A stretch of DNA of 64,000 bases from Notospermus geniculatus (lineage: Eukaryota; Nemertea; Pilidiophora; Heteronemertea; Lineidae): assembly GCA_002633025.1 (NCBI GenBank), contig NMRB01001262.1, positions 143,207 through 207,206 on the forward strand, in the 5' to 3' direction. The notes beneath the pieces are model-generated. The model was not told the origin of the DNA. It searched no databases and worked only from the letters and a program-made list of their open reading frames with translations. Of this stretch, positions 32,605-42,885 are shown piece after piece. Position 1 is the stretch's first letter. Each line of letters starts with the position of its first letter. The position numbers and the translations under genes were made by a program.

Positions 32605-33365
32605 ATATAATTTCCATTAAAAATTTTGCACCAATTTATCCCAGACGTTACACCCCCGTCAGGAGCCCACTGATAGCGGCCCCATTTATTTCTAGGTCAA
32701 GCCTGTCGTCTTTGTGCGAGCATTGTCTACGCGCGTTTATCGAGACTTTTTACGTTAGATATGAGACATCGAGCGAGGCTCCGCCCACAAATCAATTATG
32801 GGATTCCACTCAGCGTGGATCTGTCAATCATGTGCAAAACTGTCTGCAGCATATTGGCATTTCAATAAAACACGTTTTTGACACCATTTAAAATCAAATG
32901 ATGTTATATTCTTCAGTGCTTGTTAATGTCGCTGACCTATTTGCACAATATCAAGTATATCTTAAATATTTTCACGGCATGACGATAAAATACCCAGACG
33001 TGTTCGTAGCCATCGGCTGATGTGGGAGAGCCAATTGTAGCGAAGACCAGCCCAGCTTGGCACAGTGCCAGACTGGGTCATGTAGCATTCAAAATCGCTT
33101 CCTGAATTCGTAGCGCGGACGTAATTACTGGTTTTGTCAAAACAACGTCTTCCTGCCGTTACAAATTAGTACATACAAGTATGATTATACTGACACGATA
33201 CAATATAGGGTGTTTAATAATTGGCATGCGGCCGATATTTAGTGCAAGGATGTTCAATTATGCTGCGACGGTCACGTGACTAGCATACATTTTCGCCTCC
33301 TTTTTATTTTTGTAAGTAATTTCATACATTATTTTCATAGAAGCCTAACTTTTGGCCGCCATGTC
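32605..33365. other. Conserved block of unknown function, copy 2
   Basis: See 23335-24095. It is unusually similar to copy 1 compared with the sequence on both sides. Confidence 0.45.
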
Positions 33366-33485
33366 TATTTCAACCGCTTACTCACGTTTAGAACTTGAGT
33401 AGGCCTAGTTCAATGCCTTATACCAGCAGTGCCTGTTGTTTTTTAGGCCCGACTTGTGCACATGCTTCAAAACCTGGACGCCGAC

Positions 33486-33659
33486 GTTGACAGTGTTTCT
33501 GCCAGAGGGTACTAAGGGTACGATGCTAGTACCCTCACGATGCTAGTACCCTCAAAGGAACAGAAAAGGGCCATGTTCTTTTAATTTCATGGGGTTTTTG
33601 CTGATTTTGAAGAATTTAGTACCCTCAAAAAAATTTCTGGCAGAGACCCTGCTGGTTGA
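33486..33659. mobile_element. CAG...CTG MITE, copy 2 of the 24.2-kb element
   Basis: Element from 33491 to 33651 or 33654, GTTGA on both sides. The right end has an extra CTG relative to copy 1. Confidence 0.75.
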
Positions 33660-33672
33660 CAATGACAATGCN

Positions 33673-34064
33673 TTTCAAAAAACAAAATAGTTGATTTTGG
33701 GTCACTTTGGAAATCGCCAAATTTCGGCAATTTCCATGATAGCAGATTCAAGGTCATCACTATGCGTTTATAGCCAGATAATTTGCCTATCATATGCAGA
33801 AAACCGCATTCAATTATCATCAACTAGTTCTGAGAAAAACAACATTTTCACTGTCCATTTACTAATTTCCAAGGCTATACATGTACTCTTAGGTATCAGT
33901 TTTTTTCACTTTCTTGATTTTGTAGCTGATTTTGTGATTTTTCTTGTAAAAAATAGTTGAAAAAGGATTCTGGGAAAAGTTTTAATAACACTGACTGACA
34001 TGAGAAGACCACTGTGCTCTTGTAATGAATACATGCTGGCCACAGAAAATGACGAAAAAACACC
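33673..34064. other. No recognisable feature
   Basis: AT-rich DNA following the N at 33672. No homology to the corresponding part of copy 1 was seen. Confidence 0.4.
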
Positions 34065-34680
34065 AGGACCCGGTTGCACAAAAGTATACTATAGACATGT
34101 ACGGTTAAAAGTGTACCTATGTTTACAATAGTTTTTCCAGGGTATTTTTTATTCAAACAGAGATTATGAAACTGAGCGTATTCGTCCCAAATACACAGCA
34201 CCGTCATATTCACAATTACCTATAGTTCTCACAAACATACGAGAAGTACGGCATGTACTGTATACACAGACGTGTAGGGGACCAGCAAAGTCCCAAGAAA
34301 GTCCAAATGACTTTTCCAAAACTCCGCCATGGTCCTCCAGTCAGCATGACGTGACGGCGTCACAACACTGTGTGCCATGTGACTTCCATTCCACAACGTC
34401 ATCCATGCCGTTCTGTCAGACGCACTCGCCGGGCCACAAGTAGGCCTACACAAGAATAAAACATTTAATTTTCAATAAATCATGTAAAAGGTCGATATTT
34501 TCTGGGGGACAGTCAAAAATCTGCCGGGTGGTACACTATTTACCCATTACGTCTATAGGCGTAGTATCATTCTATCTCCTAGTTGGCTTCTATCTTCGTA
34601 TACAAACGCATACTAAGTTAGAAGTCAACTAGGAGATAGAATGGTACTACGCCTAGTATGCTTTTGTGCAACCGGGTCTG
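34065..34680. mobile_element. Element with GACCCGGTTGCACAAAAG ends and internal hairpin
   Basis: The left end GACCCGGTTGCACAAAAG (about 34069) and right end CTTTTGTGCAACCGGGTC (about 34660) are inverted. Between them, 34559-34650 is a hairpin with arms of about 40 bp (TCTATCTCCTAGTTG and complement). No coding frame; no clear target duplication. Confidence 0.65.
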
Positions 34681-34872
34681 AATTCTAGTTCTAAAGTCAC
34701 AGAGGTCTGGCATTGCTGGGGTCCAGCTTCTCCTGTTGGTGATGGTCGGCATTGCTGACCACACAGCAGGTTGTTGATACCTTCAAATCAAAATCCTGAC
34801 ACTGATGTTTTTGATATGATAATGTTGGAGGAGCTAGATCCCCGTGGCAGGGCCAGGCCTCTGTGACCTTAC

Positions 34873-35187
34873 AACTGCGATTTTGTTATAGTAGCTACAT
34901 ACATTCCTCGGAATCCTTCCTTCATACATATCCGCCACTAGACGGCGCTCTTCTGAAACGTCGCAATCCTCTGTTCCGCCGTTTAGAAACTGAACCTCGA
35001 CATCAGATTCGTAGGCGAGGTTTGACTCGGACGGAAACACAATTGGCGGTCTTTTTTTCTTGCCGCAGAAAACGTCTCGGACTTTCCCACCCGTGCTCCT
35101 CACGTCGAGAATCACCAAGATTATGGAAAGGAAAATCAGGTGGAGTATGGACTGAAAATGGAGAGAAAAGAATGGGGTTGTATCCAT
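34873..35187 (-). CDS. First coding exon of a secreted protein, unknown family
   Basis: This is the best coding candidate. From an ATG at 35187 with good start context (AAAATGG) it encodes 105 residues. Residues 1-29 form a signal peptide with the hydrophobic core ILHLIFLSIILVIL. The mature part carries RSTGGKVRDVFCGKKKRPP and a region rich in acidic residues with two more cysteines, then EERRLVADMYEGRIPRNV. The exon ends in phase 0 at a good donor (GTT then GTAAGG). The segment around EERRLVADMY loosely recalls the first helix of Cys-loop receptor ectodomains, but this is a weak guess. The frame is also open upstream to an ATG at 35361; the signal peptide favours 35187. No second exon was found. 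Codon third positions vary as in real genes. Confidence 0.55.
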
Positions 35188-35564
35188 TTTGTTTCTATCA
35201 TCGGGGTGGCGCTGCGACCGTATCCACTTTTCCACTGTGACGTTGTACGGAACGTCAACGTCACACTGCCGTGACGTTGTGGCTTCATGATCGCACCTCA
35301 CATTGCCACGGAGATGACGTCCTGAAGACAATGAAAAGGCCTGATACGGTCGCAGCGACATCTTTCTGTGGAGAAGTGGCGATGTCCTTATTGAATGGGG
35401 AACGGAGAAACTAATGTCACAAAATGTAAGGAAAGGGTTAAAGGCCTTACAAAACAATAGCTGAAAAGTGACCCATCACAGCAAAACCTGTAAAAGTCGC
35501 ACAAGATGTGAACCAGGATGAACCAAAATAACTCCAGGAGATAAAGGAAGAAATGTAATCACTC
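35188..35564 (-). promoter_or_regulatory. Presumed 5' UTR/promoter with CRE half-sites
   Basis: Upstream of the candidate exon, TGACGT or its complement occurs at about 35239, 35258, 35272 and 35311. Such half-sites bind CREB/ATF factors. No TATA box is obvious. Role inferred only from position. Confidence 0.3.
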
Positions 35565-35565
35565 G

Positions 35566-35693
35566 GGGCCGTATTCATAAAGGGTGTTTAAGACTTAGAC
35601 GCGTGTAACTTCACTAAATGCACACACTTCCACCATGCATTTGACGAAGTTACACACGCCTAAGTCTTAAACACCCTTTATGAATACGGCCCT
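35566..35693. repeat. Foldback MITE with GGGCCGTATTCATAAAG ends
   Basis: Arms of about 55 bp (left from 35566, right to 35693) are near-perfect inverted copies around a short loop. Ends are GGGCCGTATTCATAAAGGG and its complement. The element at 52.5 kb has related ends. No target duplication could be fixed. Confidence 0.8.
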
Positions 35694-35806
35694 CAGATTT
35701 TACAAAAGATAGAGTGTAAGCCTAGGCCTACTGAAATTGGCAAAACGTTGGATTCAATCTCAACTTCGGTGCAACTTACCGGTAGCACTGGTTTTGCCGT
35801 GACAGG

Positions 35807-35992
35807 TCACACAGGAGCGGATTCAGAATCATGGAAAAGAGGGGGCACAGCCCGCACACACATCGTGGAAAAACTCGGTCAAATTTAAACATCTTTTCAA
35901 AATTTCGAAATTTCCCGGCCAATTTTCAAGATTTTCCACAAAATAGAGGGGGCACGGCCAGGTGTGTTCCCCCTGGATCCGCGCCTGTCACA
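35807..35992. mobile_element. CAG...CTG element, 176 bp, 5-bp duplication TCACA
   Basis: The element is 35812-35987, CAGGAGCGGATTCAG to CTGGATCCGCGCCTG, between TCACA repeats. It contains two G-rich blocks and AATTTCCCGGCCAATTTTC. Confidence 0.85.
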
Positions 35993-36221
35993 AATATAGG
36001 GATGTCGCATTTGAGGAACGTGTTAATGGCCTTGGTGAACCCGTACATTTCAATAGCTGAAATGTACTACATAACGGGAAAACAGTAGCTAGGCCTAGTA
36101 GATCAATGCACAGGCAATCTGACAGCCCTTGTTGATCATTCAGTGACATCTGACGGGTTTTCCTAGACCGCCACACATGTCACTCAGGTGCAGGTTTACA
36201 ACAGTAGTGGGCAGCAGTGAT
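35993..36221. other. No recognisable feature
   Basis: No gene or repeat signal apart from one TAGGCCTA word near 36092. Confidence 0.4.
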
Positions 36222-36347
36222 AATAGTGAGCTTTCGCAAGCGCCCGGTTAGGCCATACGACTACCTTTATCTATTGTTTGGGTATACCCACACAATAGAT
36301 AAACGTCATCGTAGGGCCTAACCGGGCGCTTGCAAAAGCTCACTAAT
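36222..36347. mobile_element. 120-bp foldback MITE, AAT duplication
   Basis: The element is 36225-36344, beginning AGTGAGCTTTCGCAAGCGCC and ending with its complement, flanked by AAT. Arms of about 50 bp surround a loop with TATCTATTGTTTGGG. Confidence 0.75.
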
Positions 36348-36594
36348 TTTTGAGTAAACTGATGACCAATGATGATCACCTGCGACATGCGCCTGCTTTT
36401 GCTGGAGCGGGTCACACGTTGTTTCAATCAAAGACATTACTTACAATCAACACAGTTCCGATCACATGGTTTTCAAAACGCCAATAGTCCAGTTGTGAGA
36501 TCTGATCGACCGCGCCGTTGATGAGGGCCGTGGTGTAAACCTGAAAAATAACAACATGTCTTCAAACGGGAGCACGCCAGCTGAAGGTACAAAG

Positions 36595-36672
36595 GAGCTG
36601 TCAGAGTGGTGTAGTGCAAACATCATCGCCTGTCACCTCTGAGGTTGCAGGTTCGATCCCGAGTCCGACCCA
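36595..36672 (+). mobile_element. SINE family C head
   Basis: A box GTGGTGTAGTGC, B box GGTTCGATCC, then GAGTCCGACCC. The body is missing; a family A SINE begins about 17 bp later in the other orientation. Confidence 0.7.
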
Positions 36673-36758
36673 TTCTTCATCTATTTCTACTTGTATTTGA
36701 TTTTTCCATCAGGGCCGAAGCCATAGCATTATTGGCCCTGGTAAGTACGGAAGAGGCC

Positions 36759-37684
36759 ATCTCCAGTGGCAGATCAGGAGTTCCCGAACGGGGGAGGGGC
36801 ATCATCTTGCCCAACCAAGGCTTCCTGTCACTCCTACTATCGCTCCATCCACCCTTGCTGACCACCGTAGCATTTATCGCTCGCATTTGCCGCCCATGAG
36901 CGTGGCGGCTGAAGCAGCCAAACTTTACTGAAAGCGCGGTTTATGACGAAGAAAGGAACATTGTGAGGTTTGGATCGATGAAAATCTCAAAATGAAGAAT
37001 AATCTAATACGTTAATGCATGTTTATTCACAAAACATTGGATTACACGCATTTATCATTGACAGCAGTGGGGGGTGTGCGGTCCATGGAACGACCTGTCT
37101 GCGAGCAGGATGANTAGCATTTATCGCTCGCATTTGCCGCCCATGAGCGTGGCGGCTGAAGCAGCCAAACTTTACTGAAAGCGCGGTTTATGACGAAGAA
37201 AGGAACATTGTGAGGTTTGGATCGATGAAAATCTCAAAATGAAGAATAATCTAATACGTTAATGCATGTTTTATTCACAAAACATTGGATTACACGCATT
37301 TATCATTGACAGCAGTGGGGGGTGTGCGGTCCATGGAACGACCTGTCTGCGAGCAGGATGACAAACGGTGGGCGTCAAGGGTGAAGGGAGCGTAGTTCGA
37401 AGGGCGGAGTGACCGGAGGCCTTGATTAGTCAAGATGGAGGGGCATGGAATGGCTAAAGCTCATATCGACTGAAAATGGACTAGTGCTGAACGCACAAAG
37501 CCCCGGTGGTCGAGTCTCGCCTGGAAATATTTTTGGTAAAAGTACCGGATACGCGATTTCCTGGCACCTGGGCAGGCCAAACTGAACTTTCTTTTTACTG
37601 AAAATCAGGGTTCTAAAGGAAAAATTTTTGCCGCTTGGCGGCAGAACGAGGCGGGCACGCCCCCTTGCATCTGCCACTGATCTC
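36759..37684. mobile_element. CAG...CTG element nested in a SINE, 5-bp duplication ATCTC
   Basis: The element is 36764-37679, inverted ends CAGTGGCAGAT and ATCTGCCACTG, between ATCTC repeats. It includes a 246-bp segment written twice around an N (36868-37113 and 37115-37361), so its true length is probably about 670 bp. No transposase frame is visible. Confidence 0.85.
36868..37361. repeat. 246-bp direct duplication around an N
   Basis: 36868-37113 and 37115-37361 are the same apart from one extra T, with an N at 37114. This is most simply an overlap the assembler did not merge. Confidence 0.9.
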
Positions 37685-37760
37685 AAGCTACTCATGTTCC
37701 TCACTTTGATGGGGTCTTTTACTTGCCCTTGTAAAGGCACAAGGTACAAGGCACCAGGGG

Positions 37761-37979
37761 CCATATGCATAAAACTACCGGTACTTAAGGGCGAGCCAAC
37801 GTTTGCAATTTTTGAAACGTGGCCAGGCGTTGTAAATAGAAGATGTCAAAATGCCATAAAAGTACAAGATATATGACGGAAATGAACGGCACCTGCGGGG
37901 TCTATAAGTCAAAAGGAATTGAATGAGATGTATCTTGGAACGCACTAATTAGCTAATAAGTTGAAACAAAAGACTAGTT
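37761..37979. other. No recognisable feature
   Basis: Unique sequence ending at the N at 37980. Confidence 0.4.
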
Positions 37980-37980
37980 N

Positions 37981-38240
37981 CAGCTGGTGGTAGGGTAGAA
38001 GATAGCTCTACATGGCATAACCTTCGCTCCTCAGCTGGTGGTAGGGTAGAAGATAGCTCTACATGGCATAACCTTCGCTCCTCAGCTGGTGGTAGGGTAG
38101 AAGCTAGCTCTACATGGCCAACTGTTTGCTCCTCAGCTGGGGTAGGGTATAGGCTAGCTCTACATCATGGCCAGATGACAGCTCCTTTATTCTGGAGGTA
38201 GGGTGTAAGCTAGCTCCACATCATGGTCGGGCCAAAGTTA
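37981..38240. repeat. 51-bp minisatellite, about five units
   Basis: Units CAGCTGGTGGTAGGGTAGAA then GATAGCTCTACATGGC, spacing 51-52 bp for the first three, increasingly diverged later. It begins directly after the N at 37980, so the array may be longer in the genome. Confidence 0.85.
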
Positions 38241-38339
38241 GGTTCTAATCTGATGGCAGGGTAAAGCTACTGTATATTCTAATCTACTGGTACAGCATGG
38301 TTATATCAAGGCCGACAGTCTGTTTCAATGGCAAGGCTG

Positions 38340-38487
38340 CAGCGTTTCCGCTAGAGGGTACTGAGGGTACTTTGCTAGTGTACCCTCAAAGGCACAGAAA
38401 AGGGCCATTTTTAAAAATAATTTCATGGGGTTTTTGCTGATTTTGAAGAAATTAGCACCCTCCAAAAAATTTCTGGCAGAGGCCCTG
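38340..38487. mobile_element. CAG...CTG MITE, third copy of the 24.2-kb family
   Basis: CAGCGTTTCCGCTAGAGG to CTGGCAGAGGCCCTG with the GGGGTTTTTGCTGATTTTGA middle. No matching 5-bp repeat is left at its edges. Confidence 0.7.
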
Positions 38488-38653
38488 AAGGTACAACTAC
38501 ATCATGGCTCACAGTGCCCCAAATCTGAAGAAGACTTCTGAATTTCTACTCCATAAAATATAACATATCGTCCATCACTCAACGTCCAAATGTTTTCCGC
38601 CACCCACAACATGACAAAGAGGACCCCTCAAGGGCCAATAAACAAACCTTCAA

Positions 38654-38865
38654 TCACGGCAAACATCTTCTTTCAACATAAATTGCCCGAGTACTCAGTC
38701 GGTTATCAAACAGGACAATGAGTTTATTATGGCCCTCACACTCCATGCTACCCTCTCCAATTGTCACATTGTACACCACTTCATGGTACTGACCAGTAGT
38801 AGACAAGTGGTGAATCTTGTGACACGTGCGGCCGTAACCGCATCCACTGATCGGGTCTTTGGAGG
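38654..38865 (-). CDS. Possible terminal exon, extracellular-type protein
   Basis: On the minus strand an acceptor (ACTGTCCAG) is followed by an open frame of about 70 codons to TGA. It reads KDPISGCGYGRTCHKIHHLS, then a GQYHEVVYNVTIGEGSMECE segment and ends near YVERRCLP. Four cysteines and an N-V-T glycosylation site fit an extracellular domain. Codon texture is gene-like. No family is recognised. No AATAAA was confirmed downstream. Confidence 0.4.
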
Positions 38866-39005
38866 CTGGACAGTTGTTGTGTCGAGTGGACACGCACACA
38901 ATAGGAAGGTGATGGGATTGAGATGTTCGGATGGTTTATTACAGGCTGTTGCTGGGCAGGAATAGATCAAAAAGATCGTTGAGTTGATAAAGAATGTTCT
39001 GTGGT

Positions 39006-39437
39006 GTGGGACTGTGTCTTGACTAGCTGAAGACCATGCCATGACTAGCGGAGGGCCATGCCCAGGCTGATGAGTTGAGGACCATACCCCAACTAGGTGA
39101 GGCCCATGCCCAGAGTAGTTAAGGCCATGCCCTATAACTAGTTGAGGACCATGCCAACGATAGTTGAGGACCATGCACTGAGAAGTTGAGGGCCGTGCCC
39201 AGACTAGTCCAAGGCCACTGACTAGTTGAGGACCATGCCCTGACTAGTTGAGGACCATGTCCTGACTAGTTGAGGACCATGTTGTGACTAGTTGAGGACC
39301 ATGCCAACACTAGTTGAGGACCATGTCCGGACTAGTTGAGGACCATGTTGTGACTAGTTGAGGACCTTGCCCTGACTAGTTGAGGACCATGCCAACACAC
39401 ATTGAGGACCATGCCCCGACAAGCTGAGGACTATCCC
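39006..39437. repeat. 22-bp minisatellite, about 19 units
   Basis: Units are close to CTGACTAGTTGAGGACCATG plus two bases; the regular part lies between about 39210 and 39400 and the edges are degenerate. Each unit contains ACTAGT. Confidence 0.9.
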
Positions 39438-40074
39438 TGCTTGCGAAGCAGACGTGATAACAGCAAGACAATACCGGGCAGATGAATGTACAGGAGGAAA
39501 CCAGAGTGCCCGGACAAAACCTGTCTGTCAAACCAAGTCACCCTCTCTATCACAAGACAAATAGGTTTGCCTGAGATCAAATCTGGAACCTCTGAGGTCG
39601 GTGACAGGTGCAAATGTTTCCAAGCCATTCCTGCACTCCGACAACCCGAAACGTTCAGTAATTTCAGAACCACCCCGTAGGCAAGAACACGACAAGCAGA
39701 AATCACTTGATGTCACCATCAACCTCTGTTTCATTAGCTTTGTCTGTTACCATGGAAACTCAATTTTGAATAAGACTCTTTCCTGTTCTTCAAATAAAGT
39801 GAAGCAAGCAAAATCGGATGGTTCATCGGCTCTCTTATCCCCCTGGCCCCCCGGGGGAGGGGGCACAAAGGTCAGACATCAACCCTTACATGACGGGCAC
39901 TTATCAAGTAATTTTATTAGATTTTTGCCTAAAAGTATGCTTGCTAAGCGTACGTAATAGCCCTGGGCTATCGGGGCTCCTCAGACTCCGGGCTACCACT
40001 GTCATCATGTAGACAAAGGTCAAACATAACCCCTGCATGACAGGCACTATTATCAAGTGTTTAAGGAGTCATTG
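39438..40074. other. Unassigned region with a weak minus-strand frame and a small duplication
   Basis: A minus frame at 39528-39734 (ETFAPVTDLRGSRFDLRQ near its end) looks mildly protein-like and lies upstream of the 38.7-kb exon candidate, but its donor would be weak. A phrase AAAGGTCA(G/A)ACAT followed by CATGAC(G/A)GGCAC occurs near 39866 and again near 40014. Confidence 0.3.
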
Positions 40075-40079
40075 TATAG

Positions 40080-40195
40080 ACGATAGATGAATTTTTCTGG
40101 GGGAGGCCCCCCTTTGGGCTTCGCGCTTTAGATGCTCACCACCTCTGTTGAGCTACGCCCCCCCCTTTCTGTCAATCCTGGATCCGGCCCTGGAT
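40080..40195. mobile_element. hAT-like fragment
   Basis: TTTTTCTGGGGGAGGCCCCC and CAATCCTGGATCCGGCCCTG, the right end of the CAG...CTG group. The left end is missing. Confidence 0.5.
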
Positions 40196-40357
40196 ATGGT
40201 CTTTTACTTTCCATTGCAAAGGCACACGGTATGCAGCACCATGGCTTACTGTCCCATGCGACCAACTGACATGAAGGGGATGATTCCAGGCTGGATTCGA
40301 ACCCAGGACCTGCTGCTCGCTAATCCAACGAGACAGCTACTCAGCTCTCAGGGCTAC
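40196..40357 (-). mobile_element. SINE family A, 5' two-thirds
   Basis: On the minus strand: GTAGCCCTGAGAGCTGAGTA, B box GGTTCGAATCC, then body to AAAAGACCATAT. The 3' tail is lost. Confidence 0.75.
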
Positions 40358-40654
40358 TTAAGCCCTTTTTACACTACATAGAATTTTGGCCTGGATGAAC
40401 CGTGCCGTGCTCGACCCGGGCCAGGCCCGCCTCAAAATGACCGTTCAATGCCGTTTACACTACACCATGAGAAATGGGCCAAGACCATGAAAACTATTTG
40501 AATCGCCCGCTAGGGGGTTCGGCCCGGATAAAAGTAGCACCGTGCGGAGCCCAGCTGTGCCGTGCCAACCCATTTACACTATCACTTTTTTTGCCGCGCC
40601 GTACTCGACCCGGGTCGAGCACGGTTGAAAAGACGTAGTGTAAAAGGGGCTTTA
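40358..40654. mobile_element. PIF/Harbinger-like MITE, 291 bp, TTA duplication
   Basis: The element is 40361-40651, AGCCCTTTTTACACTACA and TGTAGTGTAAAAGGGGCT-like ends (one internal difference), flanked by TTA. Subterminal CTCGACCCGGG and CCCGGGTCGAG are also inverted. Confidence 0.8.
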
Positions 40655-41261
40655 GTCTTCAGCAGGCCAACAGTCACCCTCTAGTCTACTGCAACCTAGT
40701 CCTCAGATGGAGCCAACCAAAAAGGCATGACACAGTGGTTCCCACGCAACTTGATGTTCAACTCCAGTGATATGCAGTTTGAAGTCGATATAACTGGCAT
40801 AAGCCTTATCTCATTTTCTAACCTAATGATATTTAGATGGAAAATTCTGCCTCAATTACTAAGGATTTTCCATTGCTGTTTTTTTCCATAAGCTTTGATA
40901 AGGGGATGAAAATGAGAAAATGATGTACTATATTCCCATTTCGTTTTTTTTAAATGGAAACAGACAGTATAAAGATGACAGGACTTTCAGAATGTCTGGC
41001 TGTGGAGGTCAATGACATTTTGATATGTTTTGGTTGCATATGGATGACATAGCGAGGTGGTGATAATAAAATTGAATGTGGAGGGTCGAGCATAAAAAAT
41101 GTGATCCCCCACTGAAAACTGCATATTCGGCATAACTGGAGCACGTCTAGAGCACATAGCATGGAGCATAACAGCAGCACATATTCAGCATATGCTCCAC
41201 TGTCATTTGTTCTTCTGGTATATTCACCCAGGTGAGCACATAGTCCATGGACCATTTCATT
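40655..41261. other. No recognisable feature
   Basis: AT-rich; minus-strand frames near 40950-41255 are not supported by splice or start context. Confidence 0.4.
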
Positions 41262-41534
41262 TTGTATTTGTATTAGATATTTCCGTCAGGGCCGAAGCCA
41301 TAGCATCATTGGCCCTGGTGAGTACGGAAGAGACCATCTCAAGCTACTCATGTTCCTCACTTGGATGGGGTCTTTTACTTGCCCTTGCAAAGAAACAAGG
41401 TACAAGGCAACACGGCTTGCTCCGTGCGAACGTGAAGAGCCGGGAATGAAATCCCATATGGCCCGGGCTGGATTCGAACCCGGGACCTACCGCTTGCTAA
41501 GCGGACGTGATAACCACTCGGCTAGGGCTCCTCA
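41262..41534 (-). mobile_element. SINE family A, full length
   Basis: On the minus strand: GAGGAGCCCTAGCCGAGTGG, anticodon stem CCGCTTAGCAAGCGG (anticodon-like AGC), B box GGTTCGAATCC, full body and TACAAATACAAA tail. One of the least diverged copies. Confidence 0.9.
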
Positions 41535-42688
41535 ATTTTACTCTGGTGAAAATCTCATTTTTCTGACAAAATTTCAAGCGTCAGTCATTTTATTTGTGAA
41601 CCTCTCACTCATGATGTTTAACACATCAGCCAGTACGGCCTTCTCTCTTGTACTCGGGATAAATGACGCGGAAAAATTTGACACGAAAGTAAATGCCAAG
41701 GGCAGATGTTAGGATTAGATGAGACGAGACGGTAACGGAGTGGCAGTCTCGGCGGCAGCCTCTACTTGAAACGAGAGAAGACTAGTAGACATGCGTTGGG
41801 TATGTGAACATATGCACACAGCCATGGCGAGTTTGTAGCGATATTTTGCCATTATGTTAGACTAGACACCAAAATCAATGGTAAAAGATGAAGATCAGTG
41901 AAGAGCTGAACTACAAAGTTGTACTTCACAATCAGATGGACGTTGGGAAAGAAGGCGCCTATAGAGGCTTTGCAATGACATCATCCTGGTGGCCATTCTG
42001 GAGGACACAGGGTCCAGAGGTGTGAGCCGACCGTGACGTGACTTGCATGAAGTGTGCGCCACACCATTTGTTTGACGTAACATCACTGGGGCATGCATGG
42101 TTCATTTCGCTGTGTCTCTGCAGCATGTGTACACCAGCATGGCGGCTTGTGACATCATATGCAAAGCCTCTGCACATATGCCTTGATCCAGCATGGCTGC
42201 TACCAGGGTTATATGTACAATTTCAGATGGGCACGGTGCAAACTTTATGAAAAGGGCACTTCAACCTATAGACAAGAGCAACGCAGAGCGATTTCAAGAT
42301 GGCCACCTTAGCCACCATCTTGGATGGGCGGCGGAGCTGGTCATCGAAAGGAACCTTCCCCTCATAGAGACCAACCCTCACAAAAAGATTCAGGTCGATC
42401 AGTCAAAGCGTTCTCAAGTTAATTGACAGAAACCAAATGTTACCAAACATCGACACCGACGCAAATGCCACGACAAAATGCCCCCGACTTCCAGAAGTCG
42501 GTGGCATAAAAAGGGCACTTTTCATTCGCGATGTTTCTACTAACAAAATTTGAGAAGCTTGCCATTTAAAAAAGGTCTCCATAACTCCAGTCAACAGCCA
42601 ATCTGAGCCAGTTTCTGAGGTGATATGACCAAAAGGGACCATGACAAAGGGTATGGAGTACTGGGACCTAAAAAAAAATTTTAACCCC
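41535..42688. other. No recognisable feature
   Basis: No SINE, inverted repeat or convincing coding frame on either strand. Confidence 0.4.
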
Positions 42689-42885
42689 TGGGGGTTAAAG
42701 TCCTGGGCTTGAGTCCCGGGCCTTATGGTGTTAATCATCCTTGGGTCATCATGGGCAAGTAAAAGACCCCATCCAAGTGAGGAACATGAGTATCTTGAGA
42801 TGGCCTCCTCCTAAGGCCCTACTTACGAGGGCCAATAATGCTCTAGCTTCGGACCTGATGGAAAAATCCAGCACAATACAAAATC
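42689..42885 (+). mobile_element. SINE family A, partial head and internally deleted
   Basis: CTTGAGTCCCGGGCC is a remnant of the B box region; then GGGCAAGTAAAAGACCCC, GTGAGGAACATGAGTA and CCTGATGGAAAAATCCA. The middle of the body is missing. Confidence 0.75.

Larger units (their letters stand above)
28434..34882. repeat. 6.4-kb duplication, copy 2
   Basis: Matches 18885-25275. The left edge lies inside the MITE of copy 1. The main alignment stops near 33660, just before an N at 33672, and resumes at 34690-34882. The last match ends at GTTGTAAGGT, exactly at the splice donor of the candidate exon at 34873-35187, so the duplicated DNA would be the first intron of that gene. Confidence 0.9.
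36689..37760 (-). mobile_element. SINE family A tail split by a transposon
   Basis: Pieces 36689-36763 and 37680-37760 together read the 3' part of family A in order (GGCCGAAGCCATAGCATTAT ... GAGGCCATCTC | AAGCTACTCATGTTCCTC). The 36764-37679 element sits between them, with ATCTC duplicated. The tRNA head is absent. Confidence 0.85.

Noticed and set aside
39006-39437. Regular short repeats considered as a CRISPR array
   Set aside because: Units are directly joined with no unique spacers, and the genome is eukaryotic. The same holds for the 37- and 43-bp arrays.
41462-41534. Sequence resembling a tRNA gene with AGC anticodon
   Set aside because: It is the head of a dispersed SINE with an attached body, as at a dozen other places; no separate tRNA gene is supported.
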